From positions 37,946-101,945 of the forward strand of contig NZ_ANAY01000022.1 of NCBI RefSeq assembly GCF_000340965.1: a DNA stretch of 64,000 nt, in the 5' to 3' direction. This DNA is from Nocardiopsis kunsanensis DSM 44524 (GTDB lineage Bacteria > Actinomycetota > Actinomycetes > Streptosporangiales > Streptosporangiaceae). The notes beneath the pieces were generated by a model. The model was not told the DNA's origin and searched no databases. It saw only the letters and a program-made list of their open reading frames with translations. This document shows, in pieces, positions 42,809 to 53,256 of this stretch; positions within the stretch are counted from its first letter, which is position 1, and each line of letters begins with the position of its first letter. A program made the position numbers and the translations under genes.

Positions 42809-45159
42809 AGAGCTTCCGGGACACCCCGCCGCACGAAGGGAGTGCGCGCTCCCGGTCGTCGTGGTGGAACGAGTTGATGATCGGGGCCCGCCTTTCCGTG
42901 TCCGGGGGCAGGGAGAGCGCTGCGCGTACGCTGTTGACCGCTGTCGGCGTGGGGACCGCAACGGCGATGCTGCTTCTGGCTGCGTCGTTGCCGACGATTC
43001 TGGACGAGGCCGGGGAGCGTTCCAGCGGCCTCTCCTTCTTCAGGAACGCCGAGCACCCGCCACCCCCGCCCGGTGAGGAGACCGTGTTGCTCGGCTCCGC
43101 TCTGGCCAACGCCGACCACCGGGGCACACCGGTGACGGGCTGGGTGATCGAACCCGAGGGGGACCAGGCCCCCCTGCCGCCCGGTGTCGCGGGTTTTCCC
43201 GACCCCGGAGAGATGGTGGTCTCCCCGGCCCTGGCCGAACGCCTCGCCGATCCGGACAACGACCTCCTCCGACGTCGGCTCGACCACCCGGTGACGGGCC
43301 AGATCGGGGAAGAAGGTCTGAGCGGGCCCCACGAGCTCGTCTATTACCTCGGCCAGGAGGACATGGAGGCCGACAGAGCCGACACCGTTCGGATGGACGC
43401 ATTCGTCGACGGCGAGCCCTACCGCCCGGACGATCCCGTCATTCTGCTCCTGGGCCTGGTCGGCACCGTCGTGATGGTCACCCCCGTGGTGGTCTTCCTC
43501 AGCGCCGCCGTACGTTTCGGTGGCCAGGCACGGGACCGCAGGTTGGCGGCCGTGCGGCTCGTGGGCGCCGACCGCGCGGCCACACGGAGGATCGCCGCCG
43601 GGGAGAGCCTGGCCGGTGTGCTGCTCGGGATGTTGCTCGGGGCAGGGTTCTTCGTCGTGGGGCGGCCGATCGTCGAGACGGTCCCCATCGACGACGGGGT
43701 GTTCGCTTCCGACGTGGTGCCCTCGCCGGCCCTGGCCGCCCTGGTGGTGTTCGTCGTTCCCCTGCTCGCTCTCTGGGTGATACTGGTCGCCGTGCGCGGT
43801 GCGGCCGCGGAACCCCTGGGTGTGGTGCGCCGTACCGAGCGCCGTCGGCCCCGCTCGTGGTGGCGGCTCCTCCTGCCGGCGCTCGGGGCCGTCCTGCTCT
43901 ACGCCGGTCTCGGCCCTTACATGCTCGTGACCGGAGCGGTCAACTGGACGGTGCTGGTCGCGACCGGCCTTCTCGCTGTGCTCTTCGGAACCACGGCCGT
44001 GCTCCCGTGGCTGCTCGACAGGACCGTGCGGGTGCTGCCGTCGGTCCCGCTCTCCCTCCAGATAGCCGGACGGCGGCTGGCCGCCGATGGGGACGGGCCG
44101 ACCAGAGCCGTGAACGGGATCGTCGTGACCGTGGCGGGAGCGATCGCGCTCATGACCCTGTTGAACGGGGCCGAGGCACACGACCGTGACGGCGCTCCCG
44201 AACAGGGGGCCCTGTCCGTCGGGGCGCGCACGGACGACGACCCCTATCAGCGGGTGGATCTGCGTAGGGAACCCCGGGTGGAGGACCCCGTGACCCTCTT
44301 CGAGAGCGAACCGGCGATCGACGAGGCCGTCGTCGTCCGCCGGATGTATGCGACGGCCGGTGACAACGGCGGTACACAGGTGCATATCGCCGACTGTGCT
44401 GCACTGGCACGGATCGCCGATCTGCCCCACTGTGCGCCCGGAGACGCCTTCGCCACCCGGGAAACCGAAGTAGAACCGGGGGATGTGACCGGGGTGACGA
44501 GTACCGAGCCCCCCTCGACCTGGACGATCCCCGAATACACGGAGCTGCCGTCCGGCGTGGCCGGGACGCGCTACGGCGAGAACAGCCTCCTGATCACACC
44601 CGAGGCCGCGGCGGGGGCCGAGGCCGTCGAGGAGATGCGGCGGGTCGTCCTCGTCCGCGTGAACGAGAAGACCCCCGAGGCCCGCGAACAGATCCTGGCT
44701 GCCGCCGCCGAGACCGACCCCACCGCACTCGTTGAGCCGACCCCCGCCCACGCCGACCACACCGCACTCGACACCATGAAGCTCATGCTGCTCGCGGGTG
44801 CGATCGCCTGCCTGGCCATGGTCGTGGCAGGGGTGACGGTCGGGACGGTCGAACAGATCAGGGAACGCCGCAGGGTCCACGCCGTGCTCACCGCGTTCGG
44901 GACACGGCGCACGACCCTCGTGGGAGCGGTGCTGTGGCAGACGACGGTACCGGTGGCGCTCGGTACCGCGATCGCGTTCGTGTTCGGTACCGCGCTGGGC
45001 GCGGTCCTGCTGCACGCGGTGGACCTGCCGCTGGCCTTCGACACCGCCGAGATCGTGGCCATCACGGCTGCGGGCGCCGGCGCGATCGCCCTGACGACCC
45101 TGCTCACGCTGCCCGTACTGCTGCGCACGATGCGCCCGGACGGCCTGCGTTCGGAGTAA
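42805..45159 (+). CDS. FtsX-like ABC permease
   Basis: 784 residues. Eight or more transmembrane helices in two FtsX-type blocks, one in the middle (residues 210-330, VFLSAAVRFGGQARDRRLAA motif) and one at the C-terminus (residues 655-780, TVGTVEQIRERRRVHAVLTA). The large extracytoplasmic loops are typical of drug or peptide exporters. GTG start overlapping the ATPase stop. The C-terminal peptide MRPDGLRSE recurs exactly in a fragment at 51939-51986, suggesting a lost paralogue. Confidence 0.88.
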   Translation: MKSFRDTPPHEGSARSRSSWWNELMIGARLSVSGGRESAARTLLTAVGVGTATAMLLLAASLPTILDEAGERSSGLSFFRNAEHPPPPPGEETVLLGSALANADHRGTPVTGWVIEPEGDQAPLPPGVAGFPDPGEMVVSPALAERLADPDNDLLRRRLDHPVTGQIGEEGLSGPHELVYYLGQEDMEADRADTVRMDAFVDGEPYRPDDPVILLLGLVGTVVMVTPVVVFLSAAVRFGGQARDRRLAAVRLVGADRAATRRIAAGESLAGVLLGMLLGAGFFVVGRPIVETVPIDDGVFASDVVPSPALAALVVFVVPLLALWVILVAVRGAAAEPLGVVRRTERRRPRSWWRLLLPALGAVLLYAGLGPYMLVTGAVNWTVLVATGLLAVLFGTTAVLPWLLDRTVRVLPSVPLSLQIAGRRLAADGDGPTRAVNGIVVTVAGAIALMTLLNGAEAHDRDGAPEQGALSVGARTDDDPYQRVDLRREPRVEDPVTLFESEPAIDEAVVVRRMYATAGDNGGTQVHIADCAALARIADLPHCAPGDAFATRETEVEPGDVTGVTSTEPPSTWTIPEYTELPSGVAGTRYGENSLLITPEAAAGAEAVEEMRRVVLVRVNEKTPEAREQILAAAAETDPTALVEPTPAHADHTALDTMKLMLLAGAIACLAMVVAGVTVGTVEQIRERRRVHAVLTAFGTRRTTLVGAVLWQTTVPVALGTAIAFVFGTALGAVLLHAVDLPLAFDTAEIVAITAAGAGAIALTTLLTLPVLLRTMRPDGLRSE

Positions 45160-45205
45160 GGACCGTGGCAGGGCCGTGGTGCAGAGGAGGGAGACCGACT
45201 GCGCT

Positions 45206-45883
45206 TCAGTCCTCCAGAAGGCCGGCTTCGTGGACGAGGATCGCGATCTGGACGCGGTTGTTGAAGCCCAGTGCGGCAAGGAGGCGGGAGGTGTGCGTCT
45301 TGACCGTGGACACACTGAAGTGGAGCCGCTGGGCGATCTCGGCGTTCGACAGCCCCCGGGCCACGGCGAGTGCGACCTCCTGCTCGCGCTCGCTGAGCCC
45401 GGCCAGCCGGTCGAGCGCATCCGTCCGGCGCTCGTCCTCCTCGGGTTCGGTGACGCGCGCGATCAGGCGCCGCGTCACCTCCGGAGACAGGACCGGCAGG
45501 CCGCGGGCGGCTTGCCGGACCGCGGTGACGATCTCCTCGGGAGGGGTGTCCTTGAGCAGGAACCCCGCGGCCCCTGCCCTCAGTGCGCCCAGGACGTAGT
45601 GGTCGGCGTCGAATGTGGTGAGCACGATGACCTGAGGCGGGTCGGGCCGGGCCCGCAGAGCCCGGGTCGCGGCGAGGCCGTCGAGCCGGCGCATCCGGAT
45701 GTCCATGAGTACGATGTCGGGTTCGTGCAGATCGATCTGATCGAGGACCTCGCTGCCGTCAGCGGCCTCCGCCACCATCAACAGGTCCGGTGCGCCGCCG
45801 AGCATGATGCGCAACCCGGAACGCACAAGGGGATCGTCGTCCACGATGAGGACCTGGATCGTCTCAGGCGTGGTGCTGTTCAT
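45206..45883 (-). CDS. NarL/LuxR-family response regulator
   Basis: 225 residues. Receiver with D13-D14 type acidic pair (LIVDDDPLVRSGLRIML), phospho-acceptor in PDIVLMDIRMRRLDGL and lysine in GFLLKDTPPEEI. The C-terminal HTH is LSEREQEVALAVARGLSNAE plus IAQRLHFSVSTVKTHTSRLL. Start ATG 45883 overlaps the kinase stop (ATGA). It is convergent with the ABC permease. The nearest candidate targets are the genes across the divergent region at 47056-47243. Confidence 0.93.
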   Translation of the reverse strand: MNSTTPETIQVLIVDDDPLVRSGLRIMLGGAPDLLMVAEAADGSEVLDQIDLHEPDIVLMDIRMRRLDGLAATRALRARPDPPQVIVLTTFDADHYVLGALRAGAAGFLLKDTPPEEIVTAVRQAARGLPVLSPEVTRRLIARVTEPEEDERRTDALDRLAGLSEREQEVALAVARGLSNAEIAQRLHFSVSTVKTHTSRLLAALGFNNRVQIAILVHEAGLLED

Positions 45884-47055
45884 GGCGACCACGGCAGCCG
45901 TGCGCTCACGCGCCAGCCCCCCTCGTCCGTCGGGCCGTGCTCCAGGTGGCCGCGCAGCAGCGACACACGCTCGGAGAGGCCCAAGAGGCCCTGCTTCGAG
46001 CTCTGGGGTGCTTCCCCGGCCGTTGTGCGATCAGGGGGCGTGTTGGTCACGTCGACGCTCAGTCCTTCCTCGGGTGAACCGGACACCGCCACAAACACCT
46101 CGGTGCCGGGCGCGTGCTTGCGTGCATTGGTCAGTGCTTCCTGGGTGATCCGGTAGGCGGCGCGTGCCACCCGGTCCGGCGGGGCCTGCGGGATGTCGGT
46201 CTCCAGGGACACCGGTATCCCGGCCTGGCGAGTCTCCTCGATCAGGACGGGCAGGTCCTCCAGCGTGGGCTGAGGCAGCTCGCTGACCGGTGCACGTAGG
46301 ACACCGACGACCTCGCGCAGGTCCTGGAGAGCCTGATGGGCGCCTTCACGGAGCACCGTCGTGGCGCTGACCAGGTCCTCGCGGGGCATGTCCGGCCGGT
46401 AGGACAGTGCACCGGCGTGCAGGCTGAGCAGGGACAGGCGGTGGCCCAGAATGTCGTGGATCTCGCGGGCCATCTCGTCCCTGGACTGGCGCTTGGCCAG
46501 TTCGGCACTACGACGCGTCTCGGCCTCGGCCTGCTCAGCGCGCTCGCGTAGCGATACCACGAGCTGCCTGCGGTGCTGCAGGTACAGGCCCCAGCCGACT
46601 GTGGCGGCCAGCAGGATCGCATTCTGGAAGACGGTCTCGGCCACGGAGTAACCGATGCGGAGCTCCGGGCGCAGGAGAGAGTGGGTGAAAGAGGCGACGA
46701 CACCGCAACAGAGCAGGGTCAGGCAGATCTGGGGCGTGCGGCGTGTGCCGACGGTGAACATCGCCACCAGCATGGCTCCGACGACCATCTCCAGGTAGAC
46801 CGAGAGCCCGATGAGGACCAGCGCCAGGCCGAGCGGCCATCGGCGGCGGAACCACAGCGCGATGCAGGCAAGCAGTCCGACGGCCTGGTCGAGGTTGAAC
46901 AGCCAGACGGGGATGGTGCTGGCGGTGTGGGGATCCTCCACCCGGAGCCCGGAGACCAGCACACCGTACGCGGCGGCAGCGATGAACAGCCCTGTGTCGA
47001 CGACCCAGTCCCTGGGGGTGCGACGGGGCGGATCCGTGCTGTCGGTGTGCTTCAT
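45880..47055 (-). CDS. Sensor histidine kinase (HisKA_3 type)
   Basis: 391 residues. Five to six N-terminal transmembrane helices (residues 18-170) without a large extracytoplasmic domain, the pattern of intramembrane-sensing kinases such as LiaS and DesK. Then a coiled segment and the HisKA_3 box MAREIHDILGHRLSLLSLHA with the phospho-histidine, and a HATPase_c domain (ITQEALTNARKHAP, GLLGLSERVSLLRG). ATG 47055. It forms one transcription unit with the response regulator. Confidence 0.92.
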   Translation of the reverse strand: MKHTDSTDPPRRTPRDWVVDTGLFIAAAAYGVLVSGLRVEDPHTASTIPVWLFNLDQAVGLLACIALWFRRRWPLGLALVLIGLSVYLEMVVGAMLVAMFTVGTRRTPQICLTLLCCGVVASFTHSLLRPELRIGYSVAETVFQNAILLAATVGWGLYLQHRRQLVVSLRERAEQAEAETRRSAELAKRQSRDEMAREIHDILGHRLSLLSLHAGALSYRPDMPREDLVSATTVLREGAHQALQDLREVVGVLRAPVSELPQPTLEDLPVLIEETRQAGIPVSLETDIPQAPPDRVARAAYRITQEALTNARKHAPGTEVFVAVSGSPEEGLSVDVTNTPPDRTTAGEAPQSSKQGLLGLSERVSLLRGHLEHGPTDEGGWRVSARLPWSP

Positions 47056-47108
47056 CGCATTCAAACTACCCGGGACAGCCCCCTCTGACCATCGACTGTC
47101 GGACGGAC

Positions 47109-47155
47109 CGGTACGAAAGTCGTGAGGGCGTCCGGGGCTCTCGTACTTTCGTGCC
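47109..47155. promoter_or_regulatory. Dyad operator between the two-component system and the RND pump
   Basis: GGTACGAAAGTCGTGAG (plus) and, on the minus strand across the centre, GGCACGAAAGTACGAGAG form a 17-bp imperfect inverted repeat. It lies in the divergent region, 55 bases from the kinase start. Dyads of this size suit NarL-type regulators; binding is inferred. Confidence 0.5.
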
Positions 47156-47243
47156 GCCACGGTCGCTCGGAGAGCGACCATGAGCTGATGGGCCGGCACC
47201 CACGAGCGATTCGCCGAAGCGGCGCCACCGATAGCGTCGAGTC

Positions 47244-47486
47244 ATGATCAAAGCAATTCAGACAGTAGCTTTCGTGGTCGCGGTCATGGGTGTCAGCGGA
47301 GCCATCGACCATTTGTTCGTCCAGCCTTTCCTGAGTCAGGTCCTGAATTTCTTCAACCGTTTCGTTATCCCTGGAATCCCCTTCCTGGAGGGTTACGAGC
47401 TCTACGCGAACTTGTTCATCGCTGCCCTGGCGGTGACGGTCCTGATCGTGTCCGACCGGCTCGACCCGAACCGGTCGGACAAGTAG
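47244..47486 (+). CDS. Small two-helix membrane protein upstream of the RND pump
   Basis: 80 residues, two hydrophobic helices (IQTVAFVVAVMGVSGAIDHL and LYANLFIAALAVTVLIVSDR) joined by an amphipathic segment (LSQVLNFFNRFVIPGIPFLE). No family was recognised. It lies 123 bases upstream of the RND gene on the same strand and may be co-expressed, perhaps as a small accessory peptide. The GC content of the gene is lower than its surroundings. The start lacks a good ribosome site, so a leaderless transcript is possible. Confidence 0.6.
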   Translation: MIKAIQTVAFVVAVMGVSGAIDHLFVQPFLSQVLNFFNRFVIPGIPFLEGYELYANLFIAALAVTVLIVSDRLDPNRSDK

Positions 47487-47608
47487 GGAGCACGAACTTC
47501 CCGAACGGTGCTCGGAACCAGAGATATCACCCCGGGCAACCCACGAGGAAACAAGGAGGAAGCACGGATCATGTTGATCCATTCGCCGCGAAGTAGATGG
47601 AGAAAGCC

Positions 47609-50600
47609 ATGGTAGGGCTCACCCGATTCAGTATCGTGAACCGCATCCTGGTGGTCCTGCTCAGTATCGTTGTCGTTGTTTTCGGGTTCATTTCCATCAG
47701 TGCGATGAAGGTCGAGCTGTTCCCTTCGCTGGACCCGCCCAGCGCACACATCTACGCCTCCTACCCCGGAGCTTCACCCGAGGTGATGGGCCAGGAGATC
47801 GCAGAGCCGATCGAGTCGAGCCTGGAGTCACTGGACGGTCTGGACGAGCTCGCCTCCACCTCCACCCAGGGCCTGACGGTCATCGAGGCCGACTTCGAGG
47901 TGGACGCCGACGCCGAGCAGTCGATCGACGGTGTCCGGCAGCGCGTCAACGAGGCCCAGGCCAATACCCCGGAGAACACCGAGGTCGAGGTCATGGACCA
48001 GGGGGGCGGTGAGGACGACGACTTCGTACTCACCTTGTCCGCCGGCGCCGACGAGAGCGCCGGGACGCTCTCGTCCAACCTCGACGAGCACGTCGTACCG
48101 GCCCTGGAGGAGATCGGGGGCGTCCGCCAGGTGGACGTCTGGGGCGATCAGAGCCAATACATCGAGATCACGCCGGACGAGGACGAGCTCGAGGATCGCG
48201 GTCTGAGTATGGAGAGCATCACCTCCGTGCTGGAGGGCAGCGGGCTCCTGCGGCCCGGAGGCGACCTCACGGTGGACGAGCAGACCCTGGCGATCACGGT
48301 CGGCAGCGACAACGCCACCCTGGAGGACCTGGAGGCCCTCCACATGCTCCCCGAACCCGATCCCGCGGACCCGGACGCCTCTGTCGACACCGTGCGGCTC
48401 GACACCGTGGCCGACGTCGAGTGGGCTGTGCAGGAGGAGGAGTCCTACACCCGGGGCAACGGCTCCGACGCGGTCAGCCTGACCGTGTACAAGGAGCGGG
48501 CCGCCAACATCATCGAGGTCTCTCAGCAGGTGCACTCGGCTCTGCCGGCCCTGTCCGAGGACCTCGGGTCCGAAGGCGAGCTGTTCGCCACCGTCGAGAC
48601 AGCGCCCTTCATCGAGGACTCCATCGACGGCCTCGTGAACGAGGGCCTCATCGGTCTGGTCGCCGTCATCGCACTCATCATGCTGTTCCTGATGTCTGTG
48701 CGCACGACTCTGGTCACCCTGGTCTCGATCCCCCTCTCCCTGCTGGCCGGCCTCGTCGTGCTCTGGTTGACCGGGAACACGCTCAACATCCTCACCCTCG
48801 CCGGGCTCACGGCGGCGATCGGTCGCGTGGTGGACGACTCCATCGTGGTCCTGGAGAATATCAAGCGACATCTGTCCTACGGCGGGGAACGGTTGCGCTC
48901 CATCGTCACGGCAGTGAGAGAGGTGGCCGGCGCGGTCACCTCCTCGACGCTGGCCACGGCGGCGGTGTTCCTGCCACTGGCGTTCATCGGGGGCGAGCTG
49001 GGACTGCTCTTCCAGCCGTTCGGTATCGCGATGTCGGTGGCTCTGTTGTCCTCCCTCGTCGTCGCCTTCACCGTCGTCCCGCTCCTGGCCCACTGGTTCC
49101 TCAAGGACGAAGCCGTGCCCGAGGAGGAGCGTGAGGAAGCCGTCCGGCAGGCTCAGGAGCGTGAACGCAAGAGCTGGATCCAGCGCGCCTACCTGCCCCT
49201 CATCAAGGGAGCGGTCCACCGCGGGAACGGCGGATGGCGGACCTGGCGCCGTTGGGGCATCCTCACCACGGCGTTCGTGCTCTTCATCGCCAGTATCGTC
49301 CTGGCCACGGGGCTGCGGTTCGTCTTCCTGGAGGACAGCGGACAGAACCAGCTCAGCATCCAGCAGGAACTCCCGCCCGGTACAGCCCTGGAAGTCACGG
49401 ACGAGGCCGCGCGGGAGGTCGAAGAGCTGCTCGCCGACGTCAACGGCGTCGACTCCTACGAGGCCACGGTCGGCAGCGACGGCGCCACCACCGAATCCCA
49501 CTCCGCCAATTTCTGGGTGACCGTCGACCCCGAGAGCGACGTGACCGAGGTACGTAGCGACGTCCAGGAGCAGTTGGACGGTCTGGACGACGCGGGGACC
49601 CTGACGGTCGGGACCATGTTCCAGTCGGGTGAGTCCAGCGGCAACCAGGTCGAGGTGGAACTGCGCTCCGACGACGCCGACGACCTGGAGGAGGCCGCCG
49701 CCGACGTCGCCGATATGATGGAGGACGTCGACAACGCCGGCGACGTGACCAACGAGTTGGACACGGTCGTCCCGGGTATCGACGTGACGCCCATCCCCGC
49801 GCGCGCCGCCGAGAACGGCTTCGACGACGAACAGCTCTCCTGGTCCATCGAGAGCGCCATGAACGGTATGAACCTGGGCCGAATCATGCTCGGCGGGACC
49901 GAGCGCGACATCATGATCGATCTGGGCGACGCGCCTGCCGACCTCGACGAACTGCGCGACCTCGAACTGGAGGGCGAACGCGGCACGGTCCGCCTGGAGG
50001 AGGTGGCCGACGTCGAACAGGTCGAGCGCCCGGCCGCCGTGACACATACCGAGGGCGAGCGCAGTGCGCTGGTGGGGGTCGAGGGCTCCACGATGGACCT
50101 TCCGCTCATCTCGGACGAGGTGACCGCCGAGATGGAGGACCTCGGACTGCCCGACGGCGTCTCCTACACGGTCGTGGGTGATGCGGAGACGCAGGAGGAG
50201 GCCCGGAGCGACCTGGGGATCGTACTGCTCGCCTCGATCGCCATCGTGTTCGTCATCATGGTCGCCACACTCCGGAGCCTGGCCCAGCCGCTGATCCTCA
50301 TGGTGTCCGTGCCGCTGTCAGTGACCGGTTCCGTGGTCGGCCTGGTCGTGACCGACACCGCGATGAGTATGTCCGCAGGTATCGGGATGCTCATGCTGGT
50401 CGGCATCGTGGTCACCAACGCGATCATGCTCATCGACCTCATCAACCAGTATCGGTCCGGGGGGACGCCGCTGGCCGAGGCAGTCGTCGAGGGGACGCGA
50501 CACAGGCTGCGGCCGATCCTCATGACCTCTCTGGCGACGATGGGTGCTCTGGTCCCGATGGCCATCGGAGTGGGCAGCGGGAGCGTGTTCATCGCCCAGG

Positions 50601-50965
50601 CCCTGTCGATCGTGGTCATCGGCGGTCTGGCGAGCTCGACCCTGCTGACGCTCATCGTGGTCCCGACCCTCTACATGATGCTGGAGGAGACCAAACAGAG
50701 CCGGCGTGAGCGGCGGATCCGCAGGACCGGCGAACGAGAGCCCGAGAGCGCCGGCACGGCTGCCGAACCCGCCCCGCAGGAGGGCACTTCCGAACAGGAA
50801 GAGGCCGGTGAAGTCTCCGGGGGAGACCGGCACGGACCGGAGAGGGCCCACCCGGTTCAGCCCGGGACGGTCACGCAGGAGAACGATTCGGCGGAACCCG
50901 GACGGTCCGGTGCCGGGGACTCCGCTGACGACCGGAACGAGGCCGGGGGCCAGGAGGAGAGTTGA
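47609..50965 (+). CDS. RND efflux transporter permease (SwrC/AcrB-like)
   Basis: 1118 residues from ATG 47609 (GGAG 6 bases upstream; ATG 47597 is possible). The two-fold RND architecture is clear: N-terminal FSIVNRILVVLLSIVVVVFG, periplasmic-type porter domains (PGASPEVMGQEIAEPIESSL), TM block with GRVVDDSIVVLENIKRHLSY carrying the paired aspartates for proton relay, and the mirrored second half ending TLLTLIVVPTLYMMLEETKQ. A long hydrophilic C-terminal tail follows. Gram-positive HAE1-type pumps such as SwrC act without a periplasmic adaptor; none is encoded here. The substrate is unknown. Confidence 0.92.
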   Translation: MVGLTRFSIVNRILVVLLSIVVVVFGFISISAMKVELFPSLDPPSAHIYASYPGASPEVMGQEIAEPIESSLESLDGLDELASTSTQGLTVIEADFEVDADAEQSIDGVRQRVNEAQANTPENTEVEVMDQGGGEDDDFVLTLSAGADESAGTLSSNLDEHVVPALEEIGGVRQVDVWGDQSQYIEITPDEDELEDRGLSMESITSVLEGSGLLRPGGDLTVDEQTLAITVGSDNATLEDLEALHMLPEPDPADPDASVDTVRLDTVADVEWAVQEEESYTRGNGSDAVSLTVYKERAANIIEVSQQVHSALPALSEDLGSEGELFATVETAPFIEDSIDGLVNEGLIGLVAVIALIMLFLMSVRTTLVTLVSIPLSLLAGLVVLWLTGNTLNILTLAGLTAAIGRVVDDSIVVLENIKRHLSYGGERLRSIVTAVREVAGAVTSSTLATAAVFLPLAFIGGELGLLFQPFGIAMSVALLSSLVVAFTVVPLLAHWFLKDEAVPEEEREEAVRQAQERERKSWIQRAYLPLIKGAVHRGNGGWRTWRRWGILTTAFVLFIASIVLATGLRFVFLEDSGQNQLSIQQELPPGTALEVTDEAAREVEELLADVNGVDSYEATVGSDGATTESHSANFWVTVDPESDVTEVRSDVQEQLDGLDDAGTLTVGTMFQSGESSGNQVEVELRSDDADDLEEAAADVADMMEDVDNAGDVTNELDTVVPGIDVTPIPARAAENGFDDEQLSWSIESAMNGMNLGRIMLGGTERDIMIDLGDAPADLDELRDLELEGERGTVRLEEVADVEQVERPAAVTHTEGERSALVGVEGSTMDLPLISDEVTAEMEDLGLPDGVSYTVVGDAETQEEARSDLGIVLLASIAIVFVIMVATLRSLAQPLILMVSVPLSVTGSVVGLVVTDTAMSMSAGIGMLMLVGIVVTNAIMLIDLINQYRSGGTPLAEAVVEGTRHRLRPILMTSLATMGALVPMAIGVGSGSVFIAQALSIVVIGGLASSTLLTLIVVPTLYMMLEETKQSRRERRIRRTGEREPESAGTAAEPAPQEGTSEQEEAGEVSGGDRHGPERAHPVQPGTVTQENDSAEPGRSGAGDSADDRNEAGGQEES

Positions 50966-51113
50966 CCCCCGTGCACGGGAGAGATCAGCGGGATCCCGCC
51001 AGGGTCGCCGATGTCGCCACTGCGATGCCGACGTAGGGGCAGCTCATGAAGGAATGGAACTCTTCCGCCGCCATGGCTGCAGCGCCGTGGGCCGGGGAAG
51101 GGGCAGTGCTCAC

Positions 51114-51989
<876 letters not shown>

Positions 51990-52252
51990 TCAGGTCCCGG
52001 GTTCCGCGGGCCGGCCGCCCCGCAGAGACCCGGTCACGAGCCCGGACAGCAGAACGCTCGCGGGCACCGCGACCGCGACGCAGGCACAGACCGGCCACTC
52101 CGTGAGCGCACCGAGCAGCACACTCGCGAGCAGGCACAGGATGATCGCGCGTGGCAGCCGGGGATGTCCGGCGCGGGGATACGGGGGGTGTGGACCGCTT
52201 CGGGGCGTCCATGGAGCGGCTCCTTCGCAGTGGGGTCGGTGGGGACGATCAT
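51990..52252 (-). pseudogene. Small membrane protein gene with a frameshift
   Basis: Begins MIVPTDPTAKEPLHGRPEAV from ATG 52252, overlapping the TipAS fragment stop (ATGA). After about 25 codons the membrane-protein character continues only in another frame (AIILCLLASVLLGALTEWPV, ACVAVAVPASVLLSGLVTGS, ending GRPAEPGT stop). The total length of 263 bases is not divisible by three. A run of six C near the shift could also be a sequencing error. Confidence 0.5.
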
Positions 52253-52404
52253 GCCCAGGTGGCGGTGGCCGGATCGACGCCGTGACGGCGGGCGTTGGCG
52301 TCGATCACCTCGTGCATCCACTGTTCCAGGCCCGGTGCCAGGGCTTTGTGGTTCTTCCGGAACCCCGGGTCTTCGACGTAGGTGCGCCCGATGAGCATCT
52401 GCAT
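52249..52404 (-). pseudogene. C-terminal fragment of a TipAS-domain (MerR/TipAL-type) regulator
   Basis: 51 codons, MQMLIGRTYVEDPGFRKNHK then LAPGLEQWMHEVIDANARRHG, match the end of the TipAS drug-binding domain (GEMYVADxRFTxxY, APGLAxYVxxAIxANAxRxG). The MerR HTH and most of TipAS are missing. In its place upstream is a MerR-type promoter (52416-52446). It could still be expressed as a very short product, but a relic is more likely. Confidence 0.6.
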
Positions 52405-52415
52405 GGAATGGGAAC

Positions 52416-52446
52416 AGCGTCGGGCTTCACGTCGCGTGAGGGTCAA
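52416..52446 (-). promoter_or_regulatory. MerR/TipA-type promoter
   Basis: On the minus strand TTGACC (52446-52441), a 19-base spacer containing CTCACG-CGA-CGTGAAG, then GACGCT (52421-52416). A 19-base spacer with an internal dyad is the hallmark of MerR-activated promoters, and CTCACGTnnCGTGAG resembles the tipA promoter operator. It drives into the TipAS fragment. Confidence 0.55.
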
Positions 52447-52563
52447 GCGCCGACAGGGCACGGGGAATGAACCCCCGGATCCCGGGAACCAACGGGTGTG
52501 AGGCGCACGACCACACACGGCGGCACCTTCCCGCCCCCAGGGAGACCGCCTGGAGAGCAGGAC

Positions 52564-53073
52564 ATGTTCCGCATGCGCAAGGCGACCGCCGCCGACATCC
52601 CCGCCGTGGCCGACATGATCCGCGCGCGCTGCTCCTGGCTGGAGGACCGCGGGCTGCCTTCCCTGCGGGAGGACGCCGACGACCTCGCCGGCCAGGCCGA
52701 GCACGGTTTCATGTGGCTGCTGTGCACCGACCCCGGGACCTCTTCCACGGCGGAGGAGATCGTCGGCTGCACGACGGTGCTCGACCGCGGCACGTCAGAA
52801 GGGTGGACCGCCGAAGAACGTGCGGACGACGCCCTCTACCTCTTCTCCACGGTCACGCACCCCGAGTACCGGGGACTGCGTCCGGGCACCACCATCTCCC
52901 GTTGGGCCGTCGACCAGGCCGCCCGCCAGGAACGCGACTGGGTCCGGCTCAGCTGTTTCGGCCCCGAACTGGCGCGCTACTACCAGGACCAGGGGTTCGA
53001 GTCGGTGCGCGAGGTCCCCGCCGTCGGCGGGGACCTCCATCTCCTGGCACGCCGGCCCGAGCGGCTGTTCTGA
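52564..53073 (+). CDS. GNAT family N-acetyltransferase
   Basis: 169 residues. N-terminal MFRMRKATAADIPAVADMIR is the usual GNAT start. The acetyl-CoA motif A region is LFSTVTHPEYRGLRPGTTIS followed by RWAVDQAARQ, and motif B appears as FGPELARYYQDQGFESVREV. The Q/RxxGxG/A loop is degenerate (RGLRPGT). ATG 52564 has GGAGAGCAGG upstream. The substrate is unknown. Confidence 0.8.
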   Translation: MFRMRKATAADIPAVADMIRARCSWLEDRGLPSLREDADDLAGQAEHGFMWLLCTDPGTSSTAEEIVGCTTVLDRGTSEGWTAEERADDALYLFSTVTHPEYRGLRPGTTISRWAVDQAARQERDWVRLSCFGPELARYYQDQGFESVREVPAVGGDLHLLARRPERLF

Positions 53074-53256
53074 GCCGCTGGAGGACACCGCCCACGCAGG
53101 CGACCGTTGGAGAGTGCCCATGGCTCGGTCGAGCCGAGACGGTATTTCAACGAGCCCTTGCCCCGTATTTCCCCCTCCTCCGGTACAGGGGAGAGAGACT
53201 TGAGGTGGAAGTGCGGGGCGTTACCGGGGGCGGGTTCTTGCCGGGAGTGGTGCCCT

